From Bathynomus jamesi (taxonomy: Eukaryota; Arthropoda; Malacostraca; Isopoda; Cirolanidae): a stretch of 64,000 nucleotides of DNA. Location of the stretch: contig JAJOZX010017416.1 of NCBI GenBank assembly GCA_023014485.1, positions 1 through 64,000 of the forward strand. Direction: 5' to 3'. The stretch's first letter is position 1. The number at the start of each line of letters is the position of its first letter. A model generated the notes under the pieces. That model was given only the letters and a program-made list of their open reading frames with translations, ran no database searches and was not told the origin of the DNA. Of this stretch, positions 21,944-35,251 are shown piece after piece. The position numbers and the translations under genes are program-made.

Positions 21944-24515
21944 CACTAGGCAACAAAGATTTTGTTACAGAAGACCAAATAGGTGCTCCTAGCTAATTTC
22001 GGTATGCTGATTTCAAATCTATAATTAGATTTTTTCTATCACGTCTAGATTTTGTGTAAAATGCAAATCACTTTTAGTAAAATTTTCTACCACGTCCAGA
22101 TTTGGTTTTAATCGGCTTAATGCCAGTAATATGAAACTTGCTTTTCAAGGTTAAAGCAATTTTTTTTGCCAACTATATACAAATTCGAACAATTTTGATA
22201 AATAAAATTTATCCCGAGTTGGCAACACTGAGTCAAGAGCATAGTAACGGGAAACGGCCCAACGGTCAGTCGCTACGTGACAGTCAAGCAGAACGGTTGT
22301 TGAAGCTCTCTGCTGATGAGCAAGTGACAGGTTGTGGTGACTTGTGTGTTTTTATAGCATTTGTTTTGTACTACGGTGTGTATTTCTTTTTATTTTGCAC
22401 ATCGTAATAATTACTTTCTACGTTTTTTTCAGATATTGTATGGTAATTCAAAATGGCATCAAATAGACGTGCTTGTGTAAATCACCCAGACAACTTCTGC
22501 TTTGTCTGTGGACAATATACACCAAAGCCACAACGTAGAAACATAACAACAAAGATTAAACTTGCCTACAAGTGTTATTTTGACTGTAAGTTAGGAGACC
22601 AACAGAGGGACTGGGCACCACATATTTGCTGTGCACAGTGCAATGCAATGTTAATAGCTTGGATGAATGGTAAAAGAAAAGCTATGCCGTTCTCAGTCCC
22701 CATGGTTTGGCGTGAGCCGAAAAATCACTTCAATGATTGTTATTTTTGTTTGACAAAGATTGCTGGTTTCACAAAGAAAAACAAATCAAAGATCACGTAC
22801 CCAAACTGCGAATCAGCAATGAAACCAGTACCACATGATGAAACAAATCCACCACCAGTTCCACCAGCAACGATAACAGACAGCAGTTCATCTGAAGATT
22901 CTGCTAGTGATATAGAAACAGGGAAAGATGGCATATATGTTCCAGATGCAAATATTTCCCCACATTTGTTAAGTCAAGCGGAGTTAAATGACTTAGTGCG
23001 CGATTTGGAATTACCAAAAGAAAAGGCAGAGTTGCTTGGTTCAAGACTTCAAGAATTTAATCTTCTCCAACCAAACACCAAAGTTTCCCATTTCCGCCAT
23101 CGCCATTTGCAGTTTCATCATTTTACTTACAGGAAGAAAACGTTTGTTTCTGCCACGATATCAGTGGTCTGATGCAAGGGATTGGCTGTCGCTATGATCC
23201 AAAAGAATGGAGACTGTTCATTGACTCTAGTAAAGCTAGCCTTAAAGCTGTATTACTGCACAACGGCAATGAAAAACCTTCAATACCTGTAGCACATGCC
23301 ACTGGCCTTAATGAGACTTATGAATCGATGAAACTGCTGCTAAGACTCATCAAATATAAGGACCACACATGGAATATTTGTGGCGACCTTAAGTTGTATC
23401 ATTACTTCTTGGGTTACAGTTGCGCTACACAAAGCATATGTGCTTTTTGTGTCTATGAAACAGCAGAGATGACAAGAACCACTACAAAAAACATGATTGG
23501 CCATCTAGAACTGAACATGTTGTTGGTAAATACAATGTGAAACACCCAGCACTTATTGACCCTCAGAAAGTACATCTTCCACCACTTCACATTAAACTTG
23601 GCCTTATGAAAAATTTCGTGAAGGGTATGGATCATCAAGGTAGTGGTTTCCAATATTTAAAGGATAAATTCAAAGGAATATTGACAGATGCTAAGCTAGA
23701 AGCTGGAGTTTTCACTGGACCACAGATCCGCAGTGTCATCCACGACTCATCGTTTCCATCTAACCTAAATGAGAATGAACTAGGAGCATGGACATCTTTC
23801 GTTGAAGTTGTCAAAAATTTTCTTGGAAACCACAAAGCTGAAAAACCACCGTAAACTCGTAGAAAACATGCTTAAATCTTATGAAATAATGGGATGCAGA
23901 ATGTCTTTGAAAATTCATTTTTTACATTCTCATCTTGACTTCTTCCCGGCCAACCGTGGGGCTGTAAGTGACGAGCATGGTGAGCGCTTCCACCAACAGA
24001 TCTCAGTTATGGAAAACAGATACCAAGGTAATTTCAACCCAAATATGATGGGAGATTATTGTTGGTTCCTGCAGAAGGAGAGCTCGTCATCCTACAAGCG
24101 ACAAAGGAAGAGGACACACCAAAGTTTCACTTAAGAACAGGAATTTGCCTTTCAGTAGTAACAACAAAATACTAACGCGCTTTGGGTGGGATGGTTGGGC
24201 GCAGGGGTGGTAACTCCGCCAGCGGAATTCCGCTGTCTGTCTTAAGCCAGAATAAAGGTGGAAAGACATCCCTGTTCACTAATTATTGAAGTATGCTTAA
24301 CATAAAACGTGGCACGGAAAAGTAGCTTAGACGGCTTTCGTAATAGAAGCGGGTGAGAAAAAAAATGAAAAATAGGGTTTTCGGTTACACAAAATCTGGA
24401 CGTGATAGAGAAATTTTGATATCAGATCTGAAATCAGCATCAGCGCTTTAGTAGGAATCAGTAGTTCACGTGTCTGTAACAAAAAAAAAGTTGAAATGAA
24501 ATTTGTTGCCTAGTG
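21944..24515 (+). mobile_element. CACTA-type DNA transposon, copy 3 (2572 bp)
   Basis: Same ends and TTA duplication (21941-21943, 24516-24518). It has a 5-bp tandem duplication (GAAATGAAAT) just inside the right terminus near 24493 and an extra T in the leader pyrimidine tract near 22426. Confidence 0.9.
22453..24134 (+). pseudogene. DDE transposase, copy 3 (three frameshifts plus TGA)
   Basis: One T lost near 23113, one A lost near 23391 and one A gained near 23842, all in homopolymers. The shared TGA is at 23456-23458. One substitution changes Leu to Arg in the NLGAVSDEHGER segment. Otherwise it matches copy 1. Confidence 0.85.
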
Positions 24516-25925
24516 TTATCAATGGCGTACAGTTGATCTATTATTAATTATAACATTGTTTGTTTCTGGAATAGTATTTACTATTTACTAATAGATCAAC
24601 TGTACACCCTTGATAACATAGGTCAACAACAATTTTGTCACAAGAGTTTTGATGGGTGTTCTAAGTGTAACTTTTCATGCTGAATCTAAAATATGAAATC
24701 AGATTTTTTCTATCAGGCTTAGTTTACTTGTGACGCTATGTTCATTTTTTCTCATTTAGCATGATCACCGGATAAAAAAATATAACATATTATATATAAT
24801 TAAGTATATAACAATATTATAATAAAAACATTATAAAAATAATAAATATAATAATATATTATATTAATTAATATAACTATAATAAAATATATTAATATTA
24901 ATATATATGTTGTATTAATTTTCTGTAAAATAAGTACAATTTATTCCTTTGGGGAGAAAGTTCTGATAATGCTGGCAGGATAAATTTGGTCGGAGCAGCA
25001 GACTATGCAGGTTGAAACATGTTTGTACCTGTTCAGACATGAGCCTAGTTTCTGTGTGTAGGGCAGCTCCAAGTCAGTCTGCTTGTAAATGTCACAGTGT
25101 TAACAGCTAGTGTCTGTTGCTTCTGTTAATTTTACACCAGTGTTGTATTCATATGTAGATGTTTTGTAATGCCGCGGAACTGTCTGAATCATCCTAATTC
25201 CTTTTGTTATGTATGTGGTGATCTAACTTTAAAATCCCAGAAACGTAACTTTACACCATTAGTAAAAAAAATGCTATGAACTTTATTTCGGATGTAAAGT
25301 AGGCGATCAGGTCAAGAGTTGGGCCCCTCACATTTGTTGTGTGACATGTGAAGACTACTTACAGGATGGCTAAACGGTTCACGTCACATGCCATTTGCTA
25401 TTCCAATGATTTGGAGGGAACCCAAAGATCACACAACAGACTGCTATTTCTGCCTGGTAAATACAAAGGGGATCACTTCAAAAACAAAGCGCCTTATGAA
25501 ATACCCTAATAAGAGAATCTAACATAACTTTGGTACTTTGAATGAAACAAATAAAAGCAATTTTGTCCTTGCAAAACACAACGGTAGACCATACTGCTTG
25601 AATGGAATGCGTTTAAACGTTTTTAAAACAGTTTTTGCCTTTGTAAACATAATGGTACATCACACTTTCTGCATTTTAGACGAGAGTAACCCTTCACACA
25701 GTTTCTGCATCTCTTTTTGGGTTCTAAATGTTCAGGCCAATATCCAAAAAACTGCTAGATGTTGCGATGCAGTTAATTGTTACATTCAAATGCCATAAGA
25801 CCTCACTAAAGCTAATCTGAAGAAATTACACGTACTTCTGGTACTTGTAGGTTATCTCCCCACACCAATTTTGAGAGAATATTTTCGTTAAAACTAAAGG
25901 AAATATCACGACTTAACCTAACCAA
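24516..25925 (+). repeat. Satellite monomer 13, sole monomer between transposon copies 3 and 4
   Basis: Transposase fragment 25169-25522 (8-A frameshift, one T lost near 25350). Pre-transposon haplotype (GACTATGCAGG, GTCAAG, TGTTCAGG, GTTGCGATG). Other neighbouring copies are separated by three monomers or more, so unequal exchange probably removed monomers here. The piggyBac block has an expansion near 25612. Confidence 0.9.
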
Positions 25926-25928
25926 TTA

Positions 25929-28493
25929 CACTAGGCAACAAAGATTTTGTTACAGAAGACCAAATAGGTGCTCCTAGCTAATTTCGGTATGCTGATTTCA
26001 AATCTATAATTAGATTTTTTCTATCACGTCTAGATTTTGTGTAAAATGCAAATCACTTTTAGTAAAATTTCTACCACGTCCAGATTTTGGTTTTAATCGG
26101 CTTAATGCCAGTAATATGAAACTTGCTTTTCAAGGTTAAAGCAATTTTTTTTGCCAACTATATACAAATTCGAACAATTTTGATAAATAAAATTTATCCC
26201 GAGTTGGCAACACTGAGTCAAGAGCATAGTAACGGGAAACGGCCCAACGGTCAGTCGCTACGTGACAGTCAAGCAGAACGGTTGTTGAAGCTCTCTGCTG
26301 ATGAGCAAGTGACAGGTTGTGGTGACTTGTGTGTTTTTATAGCATTTGTTTTGTACTACGGTGTGTATTTCTTTTTATTTTGCACATCGTAATAATTACT
26401 TTCTACGTTTTTTCAGATATTGTATGGTAATTCAAAATGGCATCAAATAGACGTGCTTGTGTAAATCACCCAGACAACTTCTGCTTTGTCTGTGGACAAT
26501 ATACACCAAAGCCACAACGTAGAAACATAACAACAAAGATTAAACTTGCCTACAAGTGTTATTTTGACTGTAAGTTAGGAGACCAACAGAGGGACTGGGC
26601 ACCACATATTTGCTGTGCACAGTGCAATGCAATGTTAATAGCTTGGATGAATGGTAAAAGAAAAGCTATGCCGTTCTCAGTCCCCATGGTTTGGCGTGAG
26701 CCGAAAAATCACTTCAATGATTGTTATTTTTGTTTGACAAAGATTGCTGGTTTCACAAAGAAAAACAAATCAAAGATCACGTACCCAAACTGCGAATCAG
26801 CAATGAAACCAGTACCACATGATGAAACAAATCCACCACCAGTTCCACCAGCAACGATAACAGACAGCAGTTCATCTGAAGATTCTGCTAGTGATATAGA
26901 AACAGGGAAAGATGGCATATATGTTCCAGATGCAAATATTTCCCCACATTTGTTAAGTCAAGCGGAGTTAAATGACTTAGTGCGCGATTTGGAATTACCA
27001 AAAGAAAAGGCAGAGTTGCTTGGTTCAAGACTTCAAGAATTTAATCTTCTCCAACCAAACACCAAAGTTTCCCATTTCCGCCATCGCCATTTGCAGTTTT
27101 CATCATTTTACTTACAGGAAGAAAACGTTTGTTTCTGCCACGATATCAGTGGTCTGATGCAAGGGATTGGCTGTCGCTATGATCCAAAAGAATGGAGACT
27201 GTTCATTGACTCTAGTAAAGCTAGCCTTAAAGCTGTATTACTGCACAACGGCAATGAAAAACCTTCAATACCTGTAGCACATGCCACTGGCCTTAATGAG
27301 ACTTATGAATCGATGAAACTGCTGCTAAGACTCATCAAATATAAGGACCACACATGGAATATTTGTGGCGACCTTAAAGTTGTATCATTACTTCTTGGGT
27401 TACAGTTGCTACACAAAGCATATGTGCTTTTTGTGTCTATGAAACAGCAGAGATGACAAGAACCACTACAAAAAACATGATTGGCCATCTAGAACTGAAC
27501 ATGTTGTTGGTAAATACAATGTGAAACACCCAGCACTTATTGACCCTCAGAAAGTACATCTTCCACCACTTCACATTAAACTTGGCCTTATGAAAAATTT
27601 CGTGAAGGGTATGGATCATCAAGGTAGTGGTTTCCAATATTTAAAGGATAAATTCAAAGGAATATTGACAGATGCTAAGCTAGAAGCTGGAGTTTTCACT
27701 GGACCACAGATCCGCAGTGTCATCCACGACTCATCGTTTCCATCTAACCTAAATGAGAATGAACTAGGAGCATGGACATCTTTCGTTGAAGTTGTCAAAA
27801 ATTTTCTTGGAAACCACAAAGCTGAAAACCACCGTAAACTCGTAGAAAACATGCTTAAATCTTATGAAATAATGGGATGCAGAATGTCTTTGAAAATTCA
27901 TTTTTTACATTCTCATCTTGACTTCTTCCCGGCCAACCTTGGGGCTGTAAGTGACGAGCATGGTGAGCGCTTCCACCAACAGATCTCAGTTATGGAAAAC
28001 AGATACCAAGGTAATTTCAACCCAAATATGATGGGAGATTATTGTTGGTTCCTGCAGAAGGAGAGCTCGTCATCCTACAAGCGACAAAGGAAGAGGACAC
28101 ACCAAAGTTTCACTTAAGAACAGGAATTTGCCTTTCAGTAGTAACAACAAAATACTAACGCGCTTTGGGTGGATGGTTGGGCGCAGGGGTGGTAACTCCG
28201 CCAGCGGAATTCCGCTGTCTGTCTTAAGCCAGAATAAAGGTGGAAAGACATCCCTGTTCACTAATTATTGAAGTATGCTTAACATAAAACGTGGCACGGA
28301 AAAGTAGCTTAGACGGCTTTCGTAATAGAAGCGGGTGAGAAAAAAAATGAAAAATAGGGGTTTTCGGTTAGACAAAATCTGGACGTGATAGAGAAATTTT
28401 GATATCAGATCTGAAATCAGCATCAGCGCTTTAGTAGGAATCAGTAGTTCACGTGTCTGTAACAAAAAAAAAGTTGAAATTTGTTGCCTAGTG
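25929..28493 (+). mobile_element. CACTA-type DNA transposon, copy 4 (2565 bp)
   Basis: Same ends and TTA duplication (25926-25928, 28494-28496). It shares GGTTAGACAAAA near 28366 with copy 5 only, where other copies mostly have GGTTACAC. Copies 4 and 5 are therefore likely sisters. Confidence 0.9.
26437..28117 (+). pseudogene. DDE transposase, copy 4 (2-bp deletion plus TGA)
   Basis: Identical in plan to copy 1 up to a GC loss near 27408 (CAGTTGCTACAC), which shifts the frame after residue 323 and ends it at 27456. The shared TGA is at 27440-27442 in the original frame, and the 3' part 27521-28117 is open. Confidence 0.85.
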
Positions 28494-29901
28494 TTATCAA
28501 TGGCGTACAGTTGATCTATTATTAATTATAACATTGTTTGTTTCTGGAATAGTATTTACTATTTACTAATAGATCAACTGTACACCCTTGATAACATAGG
28601 TCAACAACAATTTTGTCACAAGAGTTTTGATGGGTGTTCTAAGTGTAACTTTTCATGCTGAATCTAAATATGAAATCAGATTTTTTCTATCAGGCTTAGT
28701 TTACTTGTGACGCTATGTTCATTTTTAACTCATTTAGCATGATCACCGGATAAAAAAATAATAACATATTATATATAATTAAGTATATAACAATATTATA
28801 ATATAAAACATTATAAAAATAATAAATATAATAATATATTATATTAATTAATATAACTATAATAAAATATATTAATATTAATATATATGTTGTATTAATT
28901 TTTCTGTAAAATAAGTACAATTTATTCCTTTGGGGAGAAAGTTCTGATAATGCTGGCAGGATAAATTTGGTCGGAGCAGCAGACTGTGCAGGTTGAAACA
29001 TGTTTGTACCTGTTCAGACATGAGCCTAGTTTCTGTGTGTAGGGCAGCTCCAAGTCAGTCTGCTTGTAAATGTCACAGTGTTAACAGCTAGTGTCTGTTG
29101 CTTCTTGTTAATTTTACACCAGTGTTGTATTCATATAGATGTTTTGTAATGCCGCGGAACTGTCTGAATCATCCTAATTCCTTTTGTTATGTATGTGGTG
29201 ATCTAACTTTAAAATCCCAGAAACGTAACTTTACACCATTAGTAAAAAAAATGCTATGAACTTTATTTCGGATGTAAAGTAGGCGATCAGGAAAAGAGTT
29301 GGGCCCCTCACATTTGTTGTGTGACATGTGTAAGACTACTTACAGGATGGCTAAACGGTTCACGTCACATGCCATTTGCTATTCCAATGATTTGGAGGGA
29401 ACCCAAAGATCACACAACAGACTGCTATTTCTGCCTGGTAAATACAAAGGGGATCACTTCAAAAACAAAGCGCCTTATGAAATACCCTAATAAGAGAAAC
29501 TAACATAACTTTGGTACTTTGAATGAAACAAATAAAAGCAATTTTTGTCCTTTGCAAAACACAACGGTAGACCATACTGCTTTGAATGGAGTGCGTTAAA
29601 ACAGTTTTTGTCCTTTGTTAAACATAATGGTACATCACACTTTCTGCATTTTAGACGAGAGTAACCCTTCACACAGTTTCTGCATCTCTTTTTGGGTTCT
29701 AAATGCTCAGGCCAATATCCAAAAAACTGCTAGATGTTGCTATGCAGTTAATTGTTACATTCAAATGCCATAAGACCTCACTAAAGCTAATCTGAAGAAA
29801 TTACACGTACTTCTGGTACTTGTAGGTTATCTCCCCCACACCAATTTTGACAGAATATTTTCGTTAAAACTAAAGGAAATATCACGACTTAACCTAACCA
29901 A
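28494..29901 (+). repeat. Satellite monomer 14
   Basis: Transposase fragment 29149-29503 (8-A frameshift). Post-transposon type: GAAAAG and GGAGTGCG. Counterpart of the monomer at 8161. Confidence 0.92.
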
Positions 29902-31305
29902 TTATCAATGGCGTACAGTTGATCTATTATTAATTATAACATTGTTTGTTTCTGGAATAGTATTTACTATTTACTAATAGATCAACTGTACACCCTTGAT
30001 AACATAGGTCAACAACAATTTTGTCACAAGGTTTTGATGAGTGTTCTAAGTGTACTTTTTCATGCTGAATCTAAATATGAAATCAGATTTTTTCTATCAG
30101 GCTTAGTTTACTTGTGACGCTATGTTCATTTTTCCTCATTTAGCATGATCACCGGATAAAAAAATAATAACATATTATATATAATTAAGTATATAACAAT
30201 ATTATAATATAAAACATTATAAAAATAATAAATATAATAATATATATATTAATTAATATAACTATAATAAAATATATTAATATTAATATATATGTTGTAT
30301 TAATTTTTCTGTAAAATAAGTACAATTTATTCCTTTGGGGAGAAAGTTCTGATAATGCTGGCAGGATAAATTTGGTCGGAGCAGCAGACTGTGCAGGTTG
30401 AAACATGTTTGTACCTGTTCAGACATGAGCCTAGTTTCTGTGTGTAGGGCAGCTCCAAGTCAGTCTGCTTGTAAATGTCACAGTGTTAACAGCTAGTGTC
30501 TGTTGCTTCTTGTTAATTTTACACCAGTGTTGTATTCATATAGATGTTTTGTAATGCCGCGGAACTGTCTGAATCATCCTAATTCCTTTTGTTATGTATG
30601 TGGTGATCTAACTTTAAAATCCCAGAAACGTAACTTTACACCATTAGTAAAAAAAATGCTATGAACTTTATTTCGGATGTAAAGTAGGCGATCAGGACAA
30701 GAGTTGGGCCCCTCACATTTGTTGTGTGACATGTGTAAGACTACTTACAGGATGGCTAAACGGTTCACGTCACATGCCATTTGCTATTCCAATGATTTGG
30801 AGGGAACCCAAAGATCACACAACAGACTGCTATTTCTGCCTGGTAAATACAAAGGGGATCACTTCAAAAACAAAGCGCCTTATGAAATACCCTAATAAGA
30901 GAACTAACATAACTTTGGTACTTTGAATGAAACAAATAAAAGCAATTTTTGTCCTTTGCAAAACACAACGGTAGACCATACTGCTTTGAATGGAATGCGT
31001 TAAAACAGTTTTTGTCCTTTGTTAAACATAATGGTACATCACACTTTCTGCATTTTAGACGAGAGTAACCCTTCACACAGTTTCTGCATCTCTTTTTGGG
31101 TTCTAAATGCTCAGGCCAATATCCAAAAAACTGCTAGATGTTGCTATGCAGTTAATTGTTACATTCAAATGCCATAAGACCTCACTAAAGCTAATCTGAA
31201 GAAATTACACGTACTTCTGGTACTTGTAGGTTATCTCCCCCACACCAATTTTGACAGAATATTTTCGTTAAAACTAAAGGAAATATCACGACTTAACCTA
31301 ACCAA
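29902..31305 (+). repeat. Satellite monomer 15
   Basis: Transposase fragment about 30554-30906 (8-A frameshift), GACAAG variant, ends GAGAACTAAC. Shares CAAGGTTTTGATGA and TTTTTCCTCATTT with the monomer at 9564. Confidence 0.92.
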
Positions 31306-32683
31306 TTATCAATGGCGTACAGTTGATCTATTATTAATTATAACATTGTTTGTTTCTGGAATAGTATTTACTATTTACTAATAGATCAACTGTACACCCT
31401 TGATAACATAGGTCAACAACAATTTTGTCACAAGAGTTTTGATGGGTGTTCTAAGTGTAGCTTTTCATGCTGAATCTAAATATGAAATCAGATTTTTTCT
31501 ATCAGGCTTAGTTTACTTGTGACGCTATGTTCATTTTTTCCTCATTTAGCATGATCACCGGATAAAAAAATAATAACATATTATATATAATTAAGTATAT
31601 AACAATATTATAATATAAAACATTATAAAAATAATAAATATAATAATATATTATATTAATTAATATAACTATAAAAATATATTAATATTAATATATATGT
31701 TGTATTAATTTTTCTGTAAAATAAGTACAATTTATTCCTTTGGGGAGAAAGTTCTGATAATGCTGGCAGGATAAATTTGGTCGGAGCAGCAGACTATGCA
31801 GGTTGAAACATGTTTGTACCTGTTCAGACATGAGCCTAGTTTCTGTGTGTAGGGCAGCTCCAAGTCAGTCTGCTTGTAAATGTCACAGTGTTAACAGCTA
31901 GTGTCTGTTGCTTCTTGTTAATTTTACACCAGTGTTGTATTCATATATGTAGATGTTTTGTAATGCCGCGGAACTGTCTGAATCATCCTAATTCCTTTTG
32001 TTATGTATGTGGTGATCTAACTTTAAAATCCCAGAAACGTAACTTTACACCATTAGTAAAAAAAATGCTATGAACTTTATTTCGGATGTAAAGTAGGCGA
32101 TCAGGTCAAGAGTTGGGCCCCTCACATTTGTTGTGTGACATGTGTAAGACTACTTACAGGATGGCTAAACGGTTCACGTCACATGCCATTTGCTATTCCA
32201 ATGATTTGGAGGGAACCCAAAGATCACACAACAGACTGCTATTTCTGCCTGGTAAATACAAAGGGGATCACTTCAAAAACAAAGCGCCTTATGAAATACC
32301 CTAATAAGAGAATCTAACATAACTTTGGTACTTTGAATGAAACAAATAAAAGCAATTTTTGTCCTTTGCAAAACACAACGGTAGACCATACTGCTTTGAA
32401 TGGAATGCGTTAAAACAGTTTTTGTCCTTTGTTAAACATAATGGTACATCACACTTTCTGCATTTTAGACGAGAGTAACCCTTCACACAGTTTCTGCATC
32501 TCTTTTTGGGTTCTAAATGCTCAGGCCAATTAATTGTTACATTCAAATGCCATAAGACCTCACTAAAGCTAATCTGAAGAAATTACACGTACTTCTGGTA
32601 CTTGTAGGTTATCTCCCCCACACCAATTTTGACAGAATATTTTCGTTAAAACTAAAGGAAATATCACGACTTAACCTAACCAA
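31306..32683 (+). repeat. Satellite monomer 16, upstream of transposon copy 5
   Basis: Transposase fragment 31963-32317 (8-A frameshift). Carries GACTATGCAGG, TATATGTAGATG and GTCAAG. A 32-bp deletion at 32530/32531 removes the GTTGCGATG marker region. Its counterpart at 10970 has a different deletion, so both arose after the block was duplicated. Confidence 0.9.
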
Positions 32684-32686
32684 TTA

Positions 32687-35251
32687 CACTAGGCAACAAA
32701 GATTTTGTTACAGAAGACCAAATAGGTGCTCCTAGCTAATTTCGGTATGCTGATTTCAAATCTATAATTAGATTTTTTCTATCACGTCTAGATTTTGTGT
32801 AAAATGCAAATCACTTTTAGTAAAATTTTCTACCACGTCCAGATTTTGGTTTTAATCGGCTTAATCCCAGTAATATGAAACTTGCTTTTCAAGGTTAAAG
32901 CAATTTTTTTTGCCAACTATATACAAATTCGAACAATTTTGATAAATAAAATTTATCCCGAGTTGGCAACACTGAGTCAAGAGCATAGTAACGGGAAACG
33001 GCCCAACGGTCAGTCGCTACGTGACAGTCAAGCAGAACGGTTGTTGAAGCTCTCTGCTGATGAGCAAGTGACAGGTTGTGGTGACTTGTGTGTTTTTATA
33101 GCATTTGTTTTGTACTACGGTGTGTATTTCTTTTTATTTTGCACATCGTAATAATTACTTTCTACGTTTTTTCAGATATTGTATGGTAATTCAAAATGGC
33201 ATCAAATAGACGTGCTTGTGTAAATCACCCAGACAACTTCTGCTTTGTCTGTGGACAATATACACCAAAGCCACAACGTAGAAACATAACAACAAAGATT
33301 AAACTTGCCTACAAGTGTTATTTTGACTGTAAGTTAGGAGACCAACAGAGGGACTGGGCACCACATATTTGCTGTGCACAGTGCAATGCAATGTTAATAG
33401 CTTGGATGAATGGTAAAAGAAAAGCTATGCCGTTCTCAGTCCCCATGGTTTGGCGTGAGCCGAAAAATCACTTCAATGATTGTTATTTTTGTTTGACAAA
33501 GATTGCTGGTTTCACAAAGAAAAACAAATCAAAGATCACGTACCCAAACTGCGAATCAGCAATGAAACCAGTACCACATGATGAAACAAATCCACCACCA
33601 GTTCCACCAGCAACGATAACAGACAGCAGTTCATCTGAAGATTCTGCTAGTGATATAGAAACAGGGAAAGATGGCATATATGTTCCAGATGCAAATATTT
33701 CCCCACATTTGTTAAGTCAAGCGGAGTTAAATGACTTAGTGCGCGATTTGGAATTACCAAAAGAAAAGGCACAGTTGCTTGGTTCAAGACTTCAAGAATT
33801 TAATCTTCTCCAACCAAACACCAAAGTTTCCCATTTCCGCCATCGCCATTTGCAGTTTTCATCATTTTACTTACAGGAAGAAACGTTTGTTTCTGCCACG
33901 ATATCAGTGGTCTGATGCAAGGGATTGGCTGTCGCTATGATCCAAAAGAATGGAGACTGTTCATTGACTCTAGTAAAGCTAGCCTTAAAGCTGTATTACT
34001 GCACAACGGCAATGAAAAACCTTCAATACCTGTAGCACATGCCACTGGCCTTAATGAGACTTATGAATCGATGAAACTGCTGCTAAGACTCATCAAATAT
34101 AAGGACCACACATGGAATATTTGTGGCGACCTTAAAGTTGTATCATTACTTCTTGGGTTACAGTTGTGCTACACAAAGCATATGTGCTTTTTGTGTCTAT
34201 GAAACAGCAGAGATGACAAGAACCACTACAAAAAACATGATTGGCCATCTAGAACTGAACATGTTGTTGGTAAATACAATGTGAAACACCCAGCACTTAT
34301 TGACCCTCAGAAAGTACATCTTCCACCACTTCACATTAAACTTGGCCTTATGAAAAATTTCGTGAAGGGTATGGATCATCAAGGTAGTGGTTTCCAATAT
34401 TTAAAGGATAAATTCAAAGGAATATTGACAGATGCTAAGCTAGAAGCTGGAGTTTTCACTGGACCACAGATCCGCAGTGTCATCCACGACTCATCGTTTC
34501 CATCTAACCTAAATGAGAATGAACTAGGAGCATGGACATCTTTCGTTAAGTTGTCAAAAATTTTCTTGGAAACCACAAAGCTGAAAACCACCGTAAACTC
34601 GTAGAAAACATGCTTAAATCTTATGAAATAATGGGATGCAGAATGTCTTTGAAAATTCATTTTTTACATTCTCATCTTGACTTCTTCCCGGCCAACCTTG
34701 GGGCTGTAAGTGACGAGCATGGTGAGCGCTTCCACCAACAGATCTCAGTTATGGAAAACAGATACCAAGGTAATTTCAACCCAAATATGATGGGAGATTA
34801 TTGTTGGTTCCTGCAGAAGGAGAGCTCGTCATCCTACAAGCGACAAAGGAAGAGGACACACCAAAGTTTCACTTAAGAACAGGAATTTGCCTTTCAGTAG
34901 TAACAACAAAATACTAACGCGCTTTGGGTGGATGGTTGGGCGCAGGGGTGGTAACTCCGCCAGCGGAATTCCGCTGTCTGTCTTAAGCCAGAATAAAGGT
35001 GGAAAGACATCCCTGTTCACTAATTATTGAAGTATGCTTAACATAAAACGTGGCACGGAAAAGTAGCTTAGACGGCTTTCGTAATAGAAGCGGGTGAGAA
35101 AAAAAATGAAAAATAGGGGTTTTCGGTTAGACAAAATCTGGACGTGATAGAGAAATTTTGATATCAGATCTGAAATCAGCATCAGCGCTTTAGTAGGAAT
35201 CAGTAGTTCACGTGTCTGTAACAAAAAAAAGTTGAAATTTGTTGCCTAGTG
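32687..35251 (+). mobile_element. CACTA-type DNA transposon, copy 5 (2565 bp)
   Basis: Same ends and TTA duplication (32684-32686, 35252-35254). Shares GGTTAGACAAAA near 35126 with copy 4. The right-end A run is one base shorter. Confidence 0.9.
33196..34876 (+). pseudogene. DDE transposase, copy 5 (two frameshifts plus TGA)
   Basis: One A lost near 33882 (as in copy 2) and one G lost near 34547 (CGTTAAGTTG). Shared TGA at 34200-34202. Substitutions include Glu to Gln at codon 33772-33774 and Arg to Cys before YTKHM. Confidence 0.85.
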
